Shown here in pieces: positions 52,731-63,698 of a stretch of DNA of 64,000 nucleotides (its first letter is position 1; the number at the start of each line of letters is the position of its first letter). Below the pieces are notes generated by a model. That model made no database searches and had not been told where the DNA came from. It saw only the letters and a list, made by a program, of their open reading frames with translations. The DNA is from Gammaproteobacteria bacterium (GTDB lineage Bacteria; Pseudomonadota; Gammaproteobacteria; Steroidobacterales; Steroidobacteraceae), in assembly GCA_025358295.1 (NCBI GenBank), contig JANYJY010000004.1, forward strand, positions 20,218 through 84,217. The letters are read 5' to 3'. A program made the translations under genes and the position numbers.

Positions 52731-54275
52731 TTAATAACCGGCGAAGAACGTCTTGGCCGCCGCGAAACAGAAGGGAGCAACCAGAGTCGTGTGATAGGCC
52801 TCGGCAACCGCAAACGCCCCGCCGTCAGTCGCCCCTTGGGAGACGGCGTTGGCGGCAACCAGCGCTTTTGCCGCCCCAAAGTCGTTTTTCAGATGCTGGT
52901 AAGGATCGTTGGCCGAAACCGCTGCCTCGAGATTGAGCACATTCAATTTTGCCGGCGGCTGCGCTTGCGCGGCCCAGTAGCTCTGCATCAGCTGAGTGTT
53001 GAAAAAAAATACAATCGGGTCTAAAGCGCCGCCGCAGAGCAGGATCGGAGCGCTGGGACTCCAGTTTCGTAAGTCGTTCAGTTTCAACGCCTGGCGCGCC
53101 GGCAGCTGCGGGGCCGCCGCGGCCACCCCCGTGGTAGCAGTAGGAAAGCCGCCGTCGGGATTGGCCAATGCGTCTTGCAGGTAACTGAGGCGATAACTGT
53201 TCTGCAGCAAATTACCCGTGCCAAAGCCCATTGCAAACACGAACGCCAGATTTTCCGGCTTCGCCGGGGGCGTGATGTCGGCGAATTGGGTGGCCGGCGG
53301 TGTCAGGCTGAAAAGGGCAAATTCGGGGAGTTTGCCTTCCGAATACAGCTGACTGCGCGGCGTCGTGCCTGGCAACAATGCATCGATGCCTGGCGCGTAC
53401 TGCGGCTCGAATATCTGATTGGCGCTGCCGTAGATATTGCCATACGCGTGCTGGTAGGCAGTGAACAAGAGCGCGGCCGACACGGGCCCGCTGCCATTGA
53501 CCTGGCCGTAGAACACCGCGTCAACAAACGCGGCCAACGCATAGGGACCCGACAGCGGCGCCGATGCGGTCACGGGCATGCCAAGATTCTGCATGGCTCG
53601 ATGAGTGGCCATTGCCACATAACCGCCCTGCGAGTAACCGGTAATGAACAGCTGGCCGTTGTCGTGAGTCAACGTCGCCGAAGCTAGCGGCAATGCAGTG
53701 CGCGCAGCAGTCAGTGCATCGATCATGTCCTTCGATTGCTGATCTGCAATCAGGTACGGCGTGTACGGCAGCGTCGAGGTGTCGAATCCCGCATAGTTGG
53801 GGGCAACAACGATGTAGCCCTTTGATGCATACAACGCCGCCAGAAACAGCGTCTCGCCATTTTGCATGTCCGCCATATTGAATGTCTGATCCGTGGACGC
53901 GCCATGCGCGTATAGAACGATAGGACGTGCGCCAGTGCAGTTGGAGCCCAGGCCGGTGGGCACCATCAATGCCGTTGAGGCCGTCGTGGGTTCATTGGCA
54001 CCGCCGACGGTCGCGTATTCAAGGTGATAGATGAGAATGTCGCACACCGGCGGACCGCTCAACGCAAGCAGTTGCAGATTAGTCGCGAGATTGAGCTTAA
54101 GCAGCAGACTCGACGCCGTCACGGTGGACAGCAATTGTGGTGGAGTCTGCAGTAGCGTGCCCCGCGACGGGGGTCCGTTCATGCCGGAGTTCGATGCGCC
54201 GCCAGTGCCGCCGCCACAGCCTGCAAGCAGCAGCGCTGCAAAAAATAGCACAGAGAGTCGACTCGTTGACTGCAT
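52731..54275 (-). CDS. Lipoprotein alpha/beta hydrolase (secretory-lipase-like)
   Basis: Exported hydrolase of 514 aa. A lipobox LLAGC (Cys about 20) and a Gly-rich linker GGGTGGASNSG precede the enzyme. The oxyanion/entry region is PIVLYAHGASTDQTF, the nucleophile elbow is FITGYSQGGYVAMA (Ser about 218), then Asp in CGGALDPIVFF and His near YHTTLVAP. The layout is that of the secretory lipase/LIP family and related prolyl-oligopeptidase-like esterases. It is probably anchored to the outer membrane and hydrolyses esters; the substrate is unknown. It is convergent with the small membrane protein gene, with 175 bp between them. Confidence 0.85.
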   Translation of the reverse strand: MQSTSRLSVLFFAALLLAGCGGGTGGASNSGMNGPPSRGTLLQTPPQLLSTVTASSLLLKLNLATNLQLLALSGPPVCDILIYHLEYATVGGANEPTTASTALMVPTGLGSNCTGARPIVLYAHGASTDQTFNMADMQNGETLFLAALYASKGYIVVAPNYAGFDTSTLPYTPYLIADQQSKDMIDALTAARTALPLASATLTHDNGQLFITGYSQGGYVAMATHRAMQNLGMPVTASAPLSGPYALAAFVDAVFYGQVNGSGPVSAALLFTAYQHAYGNIYGSANQIFEPQYAPGIDALLPGTTPRSQLYSEGKLPEFALFSLTPPATQFADITPPAKPENLAFVFAMGFGTGNLLQNSYRLSYLQDALANPDGGFPTATTGVAAAAPQLPARQALKLNDLRNWSPSAPILLCGGALDPIVFFFNTQLMQSYWAAQAQPPAKLNVLNLEAAVSANDPYQHLKNDFGAAKALVAANAVSQGATDGGAFAVAEAYHTTLVAPFCFAAAKTFFAGY

Positions 54276-54622
54276 AGTTGCTGCTCCGCAATGCGTAAAT
54301 AAATAAGTGCGCAGCCTCTACAAGGCCCGTCGGCGGATCCGAAACGCTTTCGGCTCAAACTCTTAGTCGAAGGGCATCGTTACGATGCAAATGACTAGTC
54401 TAGGGACTCCGACCACGAGCAATCGTTCGCCAAAAATGGTGTTCGCCGATTAGATCGCGGGTACCCCCAACAGGACAACGCGGCGCCGACTGTTGCGATA
54501 AACTCGGGATGCGCGCGCGAACTCTGGTCTTCTAGCACATTTCGCAAATGCGACAAATGGGAGATACGCTGTGTCGCTCCAGGCAATTTTAAGACTCGGG
54601 GTTTCGTCCCCACACCCTGTCC
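54276..54622. other. Non-coding stretch between lipase gene and tRNA-Ser
   Basis: 347 bp without a convincing gene. It contains a short palindrome TCGCAAATGCGA (54542-54553) and a GTTCGCC direct repeat near 54424-54448. The left part must hold the promoter of the lipase-like gene; no clear -35/-10 pair or regulatory RNA is recognised. Confidence 0.5.
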
Positions 54623-54665
54623 TTAAAAACAAAGAGGCCCCAAGGTGTGGCCACTTTGTTTTTAA
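54623..54665 (-). terminator. Rho-independent terminator of tRNA-Ser
   Basis: Arms TTAAAAACAAAG and CTTTGTTTTTAA pair over 12 bp; an A/A mismatch is followed by a further GGCC/GGCC pairing and a nine-base loop. On the minus strand the hairpin begins one base after the tRNA CCA end and ends with TTTTT. It is symmetric enough to act in both directions. Confidence 0.88.
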
Positions 54666-54666
54666 A

Positions 54667-54756
54667 TGGCGGAAAGGGTGGGATTCGAACCCACGGAGGG
54701 GTTACCCCCTCGCCAGTTTTCAAGACTGGAGCCTTAAACCACTCGGCCACCTTTCC
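54667..54756 (-). tRNA. tRNA-Ser (anticodon UGA)
   Basis: Ninety bases including a genome-encoded CCA. The acceptor stem GGAAAGG pairs with CCTTTCC, the D-arm region is GCCGAGTGGTTTAAGGC, and the anticodon stem CCAGT/ACTGG encloses the loop CTTGAAA, giving anticodon UGA (reads UCA/UCG). The long variable arm (CGAGGGGGTAACCCCTCC) is typical of class II serine tRNAs, and the T-arm is GTGGG-TTCGAAT-CCCAC. The terminator follows directly. A cognate serS gene lies 3 kb downstream. Confidence 0.97.
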
Positions 54757-54925
54757 GGTCTTTGTAAATCAATGCGTTAGCGCATGTACCTCATGTGCAT
54801 TTTACGCATCGAATGGAATTTTACCTGACCTGTACCACAAGCGCTTAGCAGCTTCGTCACATAGCCGTGAGACTCGTGATAGCTCTATTTATACTTCGCC
54901 ATCGCAATTTGAAATGGAGTACGTA

Positions 54926-56977
54926 ATGCGGTTGATAACCTTTTATGCATGCGAGATTGTCGCGGCTTCGATTTTACTGTCGATGTCGGCCTTCCCCGCC
55001 CCGCCGGATTTGGCGCAATCCCAGCGTCCCATTTGGAGCAGCAAGCCCGATATCGCTGCGTTCGACCAGATAGAGAACGACCGGCTCGCGGCCGTGCAGA
55101 AGGACATAGATGGAATCGCCGCCGTCAAAGACGCTCGAACCATCGAGAATACGCTGGTCCCATATGATGAGGCCGTCCGGCAGCTCGACGCAGCCGCCAG
55201 TCTCTCCGGTCTTGTGGAGGCAGTGCATCCCGATGTGGCGTTTCGCGACCATGGCACGGCGATGACCCGAAAAGTGAGCGCCGTTCAAACCGCGATCTCC
55301 CTCAACCGCGATGTCTTTCAAGCGCTCGCGGCGATTCCGCTGACCAAAGCAGACGCGGTCACTCAGTACTACGTCAAGCGTCAATTGCTCGAATTTCGAT
55401 TGTCCGGCGTCGACAAGGACGATAAAACGCGCGCACGCCTGAAGGAGCTCAACGATAAGCTTACGGAGGAGAAATCCGCCTTCGAGCGCAATATCAACGA
55501 TGGACAAAAAACCATTGAAGTGCGTGATGCGTCCGAACTCACCGGCTTGCCGAAGGATTACATCGACAGCCACAAACCCGACAAGGAAGGGATCATTCAC
55601 ATCACTACGGCCTATCCGGACTACATTCCGGCGATGACCTTTGCGGCAAGCAATGCTTTACGGAGCCGGTTGAACCTGGCGTTCAACACCCGCGCCTATC
55701 CGCAGAATCGCGATCTGCTGATGAAGATGCTCGCTACCCGCCAGGAGATCGCCACGCTGCTGGGCTACAAGTCCTGGGCGGACTACAACGCTGCGGACAA
55801 GATGATCGGCACCGGCGCGCGCATCGCAGAATTCATTCGCGATCTCGATGCGGCGGTGAAACCGGTCGCGGACAAAGAATTTCAAATGCTGCTCGCGGAG
55901 AAGCGCAAGACCGAACCGCAGGCGACGGGCATCGGTCTGCAGGAAAAAACCTACTACCAGGAGCAGGTGCGCCGTTCGAGCTTCAATTTTGATTCCCAAT
56001 CCGTGCGGCCTTATTTCCCGTACGAGCGCGTCAAGCAGGGAATTCTCGACACCGCGGCAACGCTTTTCCACGTCACGTTTCAACGGGAGGCCGGCGCTCC
56101 GGCCTGGGATCCTCTGGTCGAAACGTGGCTGGTATTGGACGGCGGCAAGGTCATCGGGCGCATTTATCTCGACATGCATCCTCGGCCCGGCAAGTACTCG
56201 CACGCAGAAATGATCCCCATATTGGACGGCGTGCTCGGCAAGCAGCTTCCCGAGGGTGCGCTGATTTGCAATTTCGCGATTCCGACCGCCAGTGACCCGG
56301 GACTGATGGAATACGACGATGTTGAGACCTTCTTCCATGAGTTTGGACATCTGATGCATCAAATCCTGGGGGGTCAGCAACCCTGGGCAGGCATCAGCGG
56401 GATTTCCATGGAAGCGGATTTCGTCGAGGCGCCCTCGCAGATGCTCGAAGAGTGGATTCGCAGTCCGCAAGTGTTGGCATCCTTCGCTCGCGACTACAAA
56501 ACCGGGAAACCGATCCCCGCCGAACTCGTTGCCCGCATGAACCGAGCATCGGCGTACGGACGTGCCAGCGACGTGGGCCAGCAGAATGCCTACACCGCTC
56601 TGTCCTTCGAGATGTATGACACCAATCCTAAAACCGCGAACCCCGATAAAATCACGAAGCAAGCCATGGTGCAGTACACCCCGTATAAACCTCTCGAGGG
56701 AACGCACATGTACGCCTCGTTCGGACATCTCTCGGGATATTCATCGGCCTATTACACGTATATGTGGGACAAGGTCATCGCTTTGGACTTCTTCGAGCAA
56801 TTCGACTCTAAGAATCTGCTCGGCGGCGACGCCCCGATGCGTTATCGGCGCACGGTACTGGAACCCGGCGGGTCCGAATCGGCGAACGATTTGGTCAAGA
56901 ACTTCTTGGGTCGCCCGCAGTCTATGGAAGCGTTGCAGCGCTGGATGTCGGTGGAATTTCAGCCGGCACCCCATTGA
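54926..56977 (+). CDS. Secreted M3-family zinc oligopeptidase (Dcp/OpdA-like)
   Basis: Zinc metallopeptidase of 683 aa that degrades short peptides. A signal peptide (hydrophobic residues about 3-20, ending SMSAFPA) suggests a periplasmic place, unlike cytosolic OpdA. The active site FFHEFGHLMHQI (HExxH about residues 471-475) and the third-ligand region GISMEADFVEAPSQMLEEW are intact; KVIGRIYLDMHPRPGKYSHA is also typical. GGAG seven bases before the ATG at 54926 supports this start; a nearby ATG four codons upstream has no ribosome site, and further upstream in-frame codons run into the tRNA. It is probably monocistronic. Confidence 0.92.
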   Translation: MRLITFYACEIVAASILLSMSAFPAPPDLAQSQRPIWSSKPDIAAFDQIENDRLAAVQKDIDGIAAVKDARTIENTLVPYDEAVRQLDAAASLSGLVEAVHPDVAFRDHGTAMTRKVSAVQTAISLNRDVFQALAAIPLTKADAVTQYYVKRQLLEFRLSGVDKDDKTRARLKELNDKLTEEKSAFERNINDGQKTIEVRDASELTGLPKDYIDSHKPDKEGIIHITTAYPDYIPAMTFAASNALRSRLNLAFNTRAYPQNRDLLMKMLATRQEIATLLGYKSWADYNAADKMIGTGARIAEFIRDLDAAVKPVADKEFQMLLAEKRKTEPQATGIGLQEKTYYQEQVRRSSFNFDSQSVRPYFPYERVKQGILDTAATLFHVTFQREAGAPAWDPLVETWLVLDGGKVIGRIYLDMHPRPGKYSHAEMIPILDGVLGKQLPEGALICNFAIPTASDPGLMEYDDVETFFHEFGHLMHQILGGQQPWAGISGISMEADFVEAPSQMLEEWIRSPQVLASFARDYKTGKPIPAELVARMNRASAYGRASDVGQQNAYTALSFEMYDTNPKTANPDKITKQAMVQYTPYKPLEGTHMYASFGHLSGYSSAYYTYMWDKVIALDFFEQFDSKNLLGGDAPMRYRRTVLEPGGSESANDLVKNFLGRPQSMEALQRWMSVEFQPAPH

Positions 56978-57040
56978 TTGAGCGGTTTTGACCCTTATAT
57001 GGGTGGTTGCCGGGCTAATTCGGCACCGCTGTCGTGAGGG

Positions 57041-57049
57041 TGCTAAAAT
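57041..57049 (+). promoter_or_regulatory. Extended -10 promoter element before the Bax-inhibitor gene
   Basis: TGCTAAAAT is a TGn-extended -10 (TAAAAT), 32 bases before the ATG at 57081; GGAGGATCT then provides the ribosome site. No -35 is recognised, as is common with extended -10 promoters. Confidence 0.45.
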
Positions 57050-57080
57050 GCAGCGCCGAGAATTACTGGAGGATCTATAG

Positions 57081-57776
57081 ATGGCTAACTTTCCAACCAA
57101 CAATGCAGCATTCCCGGGTGCTCAATCGGACAGCCGCAGCGTGTTTATCACGCGCACCTACACTCACCTGGTGGCCGGGATCCTCGGATTCATCCTGGTC
57201 GAGCTGGCGCTGTTCGAGTCCGGACTCGCGATCCAAATCGCGCGGTTCATGCTGGGCTTTAATTGGTTCCTGATTCTCGGCGCTTTCATGCTGACCGGCT
57301 GGCTGGCCTCGCGCACTGCGCAAACCAGCTCATCGATCGGCATGCAGTACTTCGCGTACGCGGCCTATGTGGTGGCGGAAGCCCTGATCTTCGTGCCGCT
57401 TCTGTATATCGCCGACGCCAAGGCTCCAGGCGCCATCGACAGCGCCACGCTGATAACGGCACTGGGAGCCGGCGGACTCATGTTCGTCGCTCATCGCACG
57501 CGCAAGGATTTTTCCTTCCTGCGCGCAGTGCTCATGTGGGGCTTCGTCCTGGCGCTGGTCGCCATGTTCGGCGGGGCCGTTTTCGGCTTCCAACTCGGTA
57601 CCTGGTTCTCGGTAGCAATGATCGGATTTGCGGGCGTTGCGGTGCTCTATGATACCTCCAACATCATTCACAACTATCCCGAGGATCGTTACGTGTCCGC
57701 TGCCATGCAGCTATTCGCATCGATCGCATTGATGTTCTGGTATGTGCTGCGCCTGGCAATGGGCAGCCGCAACTAG
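57081..57776 (+). CDS. Bax inhibitor-1/YccA family membrane protein
   Basis: Inner-membrane protein of 231 aa with seven hydrophobic segments. After RSVFITRTYTHLVAGILGFI, the family signature FLRAVLMWGFVLALVAMFGGAVFGFQLG and the C-terminal VLYDTSNIIHNYPEDRYVSAAMQLFASIALMFWYVLR identify the UPF0005/BI-1 family; the YDTS and the Asp pair belong to its pH-sensitive calcium-leak site. E. coli YccA modulates FtsH proteolysis, and YbhL is a paralogue. GGAGG ten bases before the ATG gives a strong start. It is convergent with serS. Confidence 0.93.
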   Translation: MANFPTNNAAFPGAQSDSRSVFITRTYTHLVAGILGFILVELALFESGLAIQIARFMLGFNWFLILGAFMLTGWLASRTAQTSSSIGMQYFAYAAYVVAEALIFVPLLYIADAKAPGAIDSATLITALGAGGLMFVAHRTRKDFSFLRAVLMWGFVLALVAMFGGAVFGFQLGTWFSVAMIGFAGVAVLYDTSNIIHNYPEDRYVSAAMQLFASIALMFWYVLRLAMGSRN

Positions 57777-57820
57777 TCCTTCGAGGGATCCCCGGCGCGC
57801 AGGCGCAGGGAATTCTAAGT

Positions 57821-57844
57821 AGCGCGGGCCTTTACGGCCCGCGC

Positions 57845-57845
<1 letters not shown>
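57821..57845. terminator. Convergent hairpin between the Bax-inhibitor gene and serS
   Basis: A perfect 10-bp GC-rich stem (AGCGCGGGCC with GGCCCGCGCT, loop of five) lies between the two convergent stop codons and touches the serS stop. Neither side has a T-tract, so it is a weak or Rho-assisted terminator, or an end-stabilising hairpin for both transcripts. Confidence 0.6.
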
Positions 57846-59131
<1,286 letters not shown>

Positions 59132-59173
59132 CTAGATACAGGGGCCGTTATTGTAGGCTAACCAGGCACGGCC

Positions 59174-60496
59174 TTACGATCCACTCGCCCCACGCACCTT
59201 GGCATCGCGCTCGCGCCGGGCATTGAGGGCCTCGCCGATTTTGATTTCCAATCCGCGCGGCGCCGGCACGTAGTAGCGCTTGTCCGGCATTGCATCGGGG
59301 AAGTAGCGCTCGCCCGCGGCGTAGCCACCCGGCTCATCGTGGGCATACCGATAGCCCTTGCCGTAGCCGATTTCCTTCATCAAGCGGGTGGGCGCATTGC
59401 GCAAGTGCAGCGGCACTTCGAGCGATCCCAAACTGTTGGCGTCGTCGGTTGCCGCCTTGTAGGCCGTATAGACGGCATTGCTCTTGGCCGCACAGGCCAT
59501 GAATACGATGGCTTGGGCGATGGCGAGTTCGCCTTCGGGACTGCCCAGCCGCTCGTAAACCGCGCAGGCCTCCAAGGTCATGGTCAGTGCGCGGGGATCG
59601 GCATTGCCGATATCCTCGCTCGCGATACGCAGCGCGCGGCGTGCTATATACAGGGGGTCGCAACCGCCGGCCAACATCCTGCACAGCCAATAAAGCGCGG
59701 CATCCGGATCGCTGCCGCGAACCGACTTGTGCAAAGCCGAAATCTGGTCGTAGAAATTCTCGCCGCCCTTGTCGAAACGCACATAGGTGGTGCCGATCAC
59801 CGCCCGCATGGTATCGATGTCCAGCGAGCGCCCCCCATCCTGTGGCGTGCTCAAATCCGCCGCCGTCTCCAATAAATTGAGCATACGGCGCGCATCGCCA
59901 TCGGCTGCGGCCAGCAATAGTTCACGCGCATCGGAGGCAATCCGCAGCCCCAGTTTGCCCAAGCCGCGTTCACCGTCACTCAACGCGCGATCGAGCAAAC
60001 TCCCAAGATCGGCGGCATCGAGCGACTTGAGCACATAGACTCGCGCTCGTGACAGCAAGGCGTTGTTGACTTCGAAGGACGGGTTCTCGGTAGTCGCGCC
60101 GACAAATATCAGCGTGCCATCCTCGACATAGGGAAGAAAAGTGTCCTGCTGCGACTTGTTGAAACGATGTACTTCGTCGAGAAACAGCACCGTATCGCGC
60201 GTGCCGCGCAGGCTCCGCGCCTGCTCGACGACCGCTCGGATTTCCTTGATGCCTGCGAGCACCGCCGACAACGCGATGAACTGCGCATCGGCGCCGGTCG
60301 CCACCAGGCGCGCCAGCGTCGTCTTGCCCGTGCCCGGCGGCCCCCACAGAATCATCGAATGGGGACGCCCCGACTCCAGCGCGCGGCGCAGCGGCGCGCC
60401 GACGCCCAGCAAGTGAGATTGCCCTACGTATTCATCGATCCTCTGCGGGCGCAGCCGGTCCGCCAGCGGTCGATACGTGCCGTCGCTGACCGTCAC
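59174..60496 (-). CDS. rarA: Replication-associated recombination protein A (MgsA/RarA AAA+ ATPase)
   Basis: AAA+ ATPase of 440 aa that acts at stalled replication forks; related to the clamp loader. Walker A is WGPPGTGKTTLARL (about 48-60), Walker B LFLDEVHRFNKSQQD, sensor 1 GATTENPSFEVN. The C-terminal tetramerisation domain holds YWLCRMLAGGCDPLYIARRALRIASEDIG and AYKAATDDAN. The start is GTG at 60496, overlapping the lolA stop by 4 nt (GTGA); longer in-frame starts lie inside lolA and add unrelated residues. Conserved gammaproteobacterial neighbour of lolA and serS. Confidence 0.95.
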   Translation of the reverse strand: MTVSDGTYRPLADRLRPQRIDEYVGQSHLLGVGAPLRRALESGRPHSMILWGPPGTGKTTLARLVATGADAQFIALSAVLAGIKEIRAVVEQARSLRGTRDTVLFLDEVHRFNKSQQDTFLPYVEDGTLIFVGATTENPSFEVNNALLSRARVYVLKSLDAADLGSLLDRALSDGERGLGKLGLRIASDARELLLAAADGDARRMLNLLETAADLSTPQDGGRSLDIDTMRAVIGTTYVRFDKGGENFYDQISALHKSVRGSDPDAALYWLCRMLAGGCDPLYIARRALRIASEDIGNADPRALTMTLEACAVYERLGSPEGELAIAQAIVFMACAAKSNAVYTAYKAATDDANSLGSLEVPLHLRNAPTRLMKEIGYGKGYRYAHDEPGGYAAGERYFPDAMPDKRYYVPAPRGLEIKIGEALNARRERDAKVRGASGS

Positions 60497-61185
60497 TTGC
60501 CGCCACGTCCGATCACATCCACTCCCGGCGGCGGCACGAACGTGAATAGATCCGACGACAGCGTGACATTTCTCTTGGAGTTCGAGAACGTCAGCTGCGT
60601 GATCTGATTGAGCTTGTCGGCGAGAAACATGGACGCCAATTCGCCGTTCTTGTTGAAGCCGATTCGCACCAGCTGAAAATCCGTGTCCACGTGCTTCGGA
60701 ACGAGCTGAAACCATTGCAGACCCGAACTGGCCGGCAGCGCCGTGACATTGAATTGCGCAGCGACCGACGCATTACCCGACAACAGGCTCGCGGGCGTGC
60801 TGGCGAGGCTGGTATCCATGTCCCGCACATTGGCTTGCGCGAGGTCCTTGTCGTAGAACCAGATCTGCTTGCCGTCGGCGAGCACGAGTTGCTCCGAGGG
60901 CTGTGAGTAGTCCCAGCGAAACCTGCCCGGCCGCTGTAGATAGAGCTTTCCTGCCGCGCTGCGCAAAACGCTGCCATGGCCGTCGTCGATGGTTTGCGTG
61001 AAGTCCGCGCTCCAACTGGCAAGACCGTTGAGATACTTCTCCACTACGGCGGCCGGCGTACCGGCGGCCGGCGCGGCAACTGCGGGCGCCGCACGCAGCG
61101 TAATGGCACCCAGCATCGACAGCATGGCAATGACGCTCGCCCCCGCCATCATGCGGGAGACGCGGTGAATCGTTTTTCTCGTCAT
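60493..61185 (-). CDS. lolA: Outer-membrane lipoprotein carrier protein LolA
   Basis: Periplasmic chaperone of 230 aa that takes lipoproteins from LolCDE and passes them to LolB. The signal peptide (about residues 10-40, longer than usual) is followed by VVEKYLNGLASWSADFTQTI, the mature-protein signature, RPGRFRWDYSQPSEQLVLADGKQIWFYD, and the C-terminal TFSNSKRNVTLSSDLFTFVPPPGVDVI. The ATG at 61185 has GAGG eight bases before it; an ATG at 61203 overlaps the ftsK stop by 4 nt and is a possible alternative start. Operonic with ftsK and rarA. Confidence 0.95.
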   Translation of the reverse strand: MTRKTIHRVSRMMAGASVIAMLSMLGAITLRAAPAVAAPAAGTPAAVVEKYLNGLASWSADFTQTIDDGHGSVLRSAAGKLYLQRPGRFRWDYSQPSEQLVLADGKQIWFYDKDLAQANVRDMDTSLASTPASLLSGNASVAAQFNVTALPASSGLQWFQLVPKHVDTDFQLVRIGFNKNGELASMFLADKLNQITQLTFSNSKRNVTLSSDLFTFVPPPGVDVIGRGGK

Positions 61186-61199
61186 TGCTGCGACCTCGA

Positions 61200-63539
61200 T
61201 CATTCTTCGGGTGGCGCCGCCCCGTAAATCTCGCGGGCGCCGTTCGATTGCAATGGACCGACCAAGCCGGCCGCTTCCATGGCTTCGACCAGGCGCGCGG
61301 CGCGGTTATAGCCGATCTTTAGCCGGCGCTGCACGCCGGATATGGATGCCTTTCGCGTGTCAGTGACAATGCGCACGGCCTCGTCATACAGTGGATCGGC
61401 TTCGGCATCAGCCGCACCGCCCTCTCCATTCTCGTCATCATCCGACGGGAACCCCGGTATGGGGTTACGGGGTCCCTCCAAAATCTCATCGATATACACC
61501 GGCGGCGACGCGGACTTCAGCCCGCCCACGACACGATGAACCTCTTGATCCGAGACAAAGGCGCCATGCACACGCGTCGGAATCGAAGTGCCAGGCGGCA
61601 GATACAACATATCGCCGTGGCCAAGTAGCGACTCCGCGCCGCTCTGATCGAGGATGGTGCGCGAGTCCACCTTGGCGGAGACCTGGAATGCGATACGGGT
61701 CGGAATATTGGCCTTGATCAACCCGGTGATGACATCCACTGACGGCCGCTGCGTGGCCAGGATGAGATGGATGCCGGAGGCACGGGCCTTCTGCGCCAAG
61801 CGCGCAATCAGCTCCTCGACTTTCTTACCGACGATCATCATCAGATCGGCCAATTCGTCGATGATGACGACGATGAAGGGTAAAGACGTTAGATCCGGGA
61901 CGTCTTCCGCGACCACGCCAGGAACGCCTTGAGCGATTTTCTGCATGCGGATTGGATCTTTGATGGGCTTGCCCGCATCCGCGGCATCTTTGACCTTGCG
62001 GTTGAAGCCGCCGATGTTGCGCACGCCGAGCATGGACATGAGCTGGTAACGCCGCTCCATTTCGGCCACGCACCAGCGCAGGGCGTTCGCGGCCTGCTTC
62101 ATGTCCGTCACCACCGGCGACAGCAGATGAGGAATGCCCTCGTACACCGACAGTTCCAGCATCTTCGGGTCGATCATGATCATGCGCACATGTTCGGGAG
62201 TCGCCTTGTACAAAAGGCTCAAGACCATGGCATTGATGCCCACCGACTTGCCGGAGCCCGTGGTGCCGGCGATCAGCAAGTGAGGCATGCGCGCAAGATC
62301 GGCGACGATGGGTACGCCGCCGATGTCCTTGCCGAGCGCCAGTGCCAGCGGCGAGCTGACATCGTCGTAAGGCTTGGACTTGATGATCTCGCCCAGAGTG
62401 ACGATTTCACGCTTCTCATTGGGTATTTCCAGACCCACCACCGACTTGCCGGGAATAATTTCCACGACGCGGACGCTGATGGAGGACAAAGCGCGAGCAA
62501 GATCCTTCGACAGATTGCTGATCTGGCTGACCTTGACGCCGGGCGCCGGTCGCAATTCAAACCGAGTAATCACGGGTCCCGGAAACACCGCCACCACCTC
62601 GGCTTCCACACCGAAATCGCGTAGCTTCAGCTCCACCAGGCGCGACATGGCCTCCAACGCCTCGTCCGAGTAGGACTGCTCGCGCGGGCCTGCTTCGTCG
62701 AGCAGAGACAATGCGGGCAACTCGCTGGACTTCGGCGCATCGAATAACGGTACTTGACGCTCGCGCTCGACTCGATCGCTTTTCTGGGGAACCGGAGCCG
62801 GAGCCTCGATGCGCGGTGGCGGACGGTTCGCCACTTTCTTCTGTTCTTCGCGCACTACCTCTTGGCGGGCTTGCTTGCGCTGCTGGCCTGAGGCCAGCTC
62901 GCGCCGTTGCTCGATACGGGCCTGTGTCCATTCGATGAATTTCAAGACCCAGGCGCCGAGCTTGTCCATCACCTCGAACCAGGAGACGCCAAGGAAAAGC
63001 GCGACGCCGGCCAGCCACAGGCCTAGTAACAACAAAGTAGCGCCCAGAAAACTCAGTCCGTGTGCGCTGCCGCTTCCCGCCAATTCGCCGAGTACGCCGC
63101 CGGCGCTGTTCGGCAGGCCTGCTCCGTTCCAGTGCAGAGTCGCAAGACCGCAGCTAGTCACGAGTGTCGAAACGAAACCTGCGGCGCGTAACAAGGTATT
63201 GATCCGCGAGCGCGCGTCTGGGAGCGCTGTCTCTTTGTGTACCAGCCAACCGGCGTAAGCCAGCATCACGGGAAATAAATAGGCAGGTCGACCGAACAAG
63301 AATAGAAAGAAACCCGACAGCCAGGCACCCACCGGCCCGATCCAATTGCGAACCGTTTGGCCCGGCTCGCCGGTGTCCGCAAATCCCGGGTCCTGGGCGT
63401 GGTAGGACAGCAGCGCCAGCAGCAAGATCAGCGCGAGCGCGGCCAGCACCCACAACGTACCCTCGCGCAGGCTGCGCGCCACAGCCGCGGATAGCGCGCT
63501 TTTTTGCTTAGATTTCTTTGGCGGGGCGTCGTCAGTCAA
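61200..63539 (-). CDS. ftsK: DNA translocase FtsK
   Basis: Division-septum DNA pump of 779 aa. Four membrane segments lie in the first 190 residues, a Pro/Glu-rich linker runs to about 270, and the motor domain follows: Walker [18 protein letters not shown] (about 430) and Walker [22 protein letters not shown]. The gamma domain near the C-terminus ([20 protein letters not shown]) reads the KOPS sequences. The linker is short compared with the E. coli 1329-aa protein, as in many relatives. The start is TTG, with AAAGG about seven bases upstream. It is divergent from trxB. Confidence 0.96.
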   Translation of the reverse strand: MTDDAPPKKSKQKSALSAAVARSLREGTLWVLAALALILLLALLSYHAQDPGFADTGEPGQTVRNWIGPVGAWLSGFFLFLFGRPAYLFPVMLAYAGWLVHKETALPDARSRINTLLRAAGFVSTLVTSCGLATLHWNGAGLPNSAGGVLGELAGSGSAHGLSFLGATLLLLGLWLAGVALFLGVSWFEVMDKLGAWVLKFIEWTQARIEQRRELASGQQRKQARQEVVREEQKKVANRPPPRIEAPAPVPQKSDRVERERQVPLFDAPKSSELPALSLLDEAGPREQSYSDEALEAMSRLVELKLRDFGVEAEVVAVFPGPVITRFELRPAPGVKVSQISNLSKDLARALSSISVRVVEIIPGKSVVGLEIPNEKREIVTLGEIIKSKPYDDVSSPLALALGKDIGGVPIVADLARMPHLLIAGTTGSGKSVGINAMVLSLLYKATPEHVRMIMIDPKMLELSVYEGIPHLLSPVVTDMKQAANALRWCVAEMERRYQLMSMLGVRNIGGFNRKVKDAADAGKPIKDPIRMQKIAQGVPGVVAEDVPDLTSLPFIVVIIDELADLMMIVGKKVEELIARLAQKARASGIHLILATQRPSVDVITGLIKANIPTRIAFQVSAKVDSRTILDQSGAESLLGHGDMLYLPPGTSIPTRVHGAFVSDQEVHRVVGGLKSASPPVYIDEILEGPRNPIPGFPSDDDENGEGGAADAEADPLYDEAVRIVTDTRKASISGVQRRLKIGYNRAARLVEAMEAAGLVGPLQSNGAREIYGAAPPEE

Positions 63540-63698
63540 CTCTAGACCTTTAATGATATTTACTTCTTAAGTAATTGAATATTCTGTGATAATAACTCAG
63601 TCGCATCGGGGGCACCAACCTTGCCTGCGCCGCGGGCACCAATGTGGAAATTTGGCCTTGATTGAACTGGCTGGCGCCCACAGATTTACATACCATGA

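Noticed and set aside
54667..54756. tRNA-Ser as an attachment site for an integrated element
   Set aside because: No integrase gene nearby, no direct repeat of the tRNA end and intact flanking genes.
54647..54925. N-terminal extension of the M3 peptidase beginning with GGKGGIRTHGG
   Set aside because: These residues translate the tRNA-Ser gene in reverse, a well-known artefact in databases; the true start is at 54926 with a ribosome site.
60497..60715. 73-residue N-terminal extension of RarA
   Set aside because: Overlaps lolA and is unlike any RarA; the GTG at 60496 fits.
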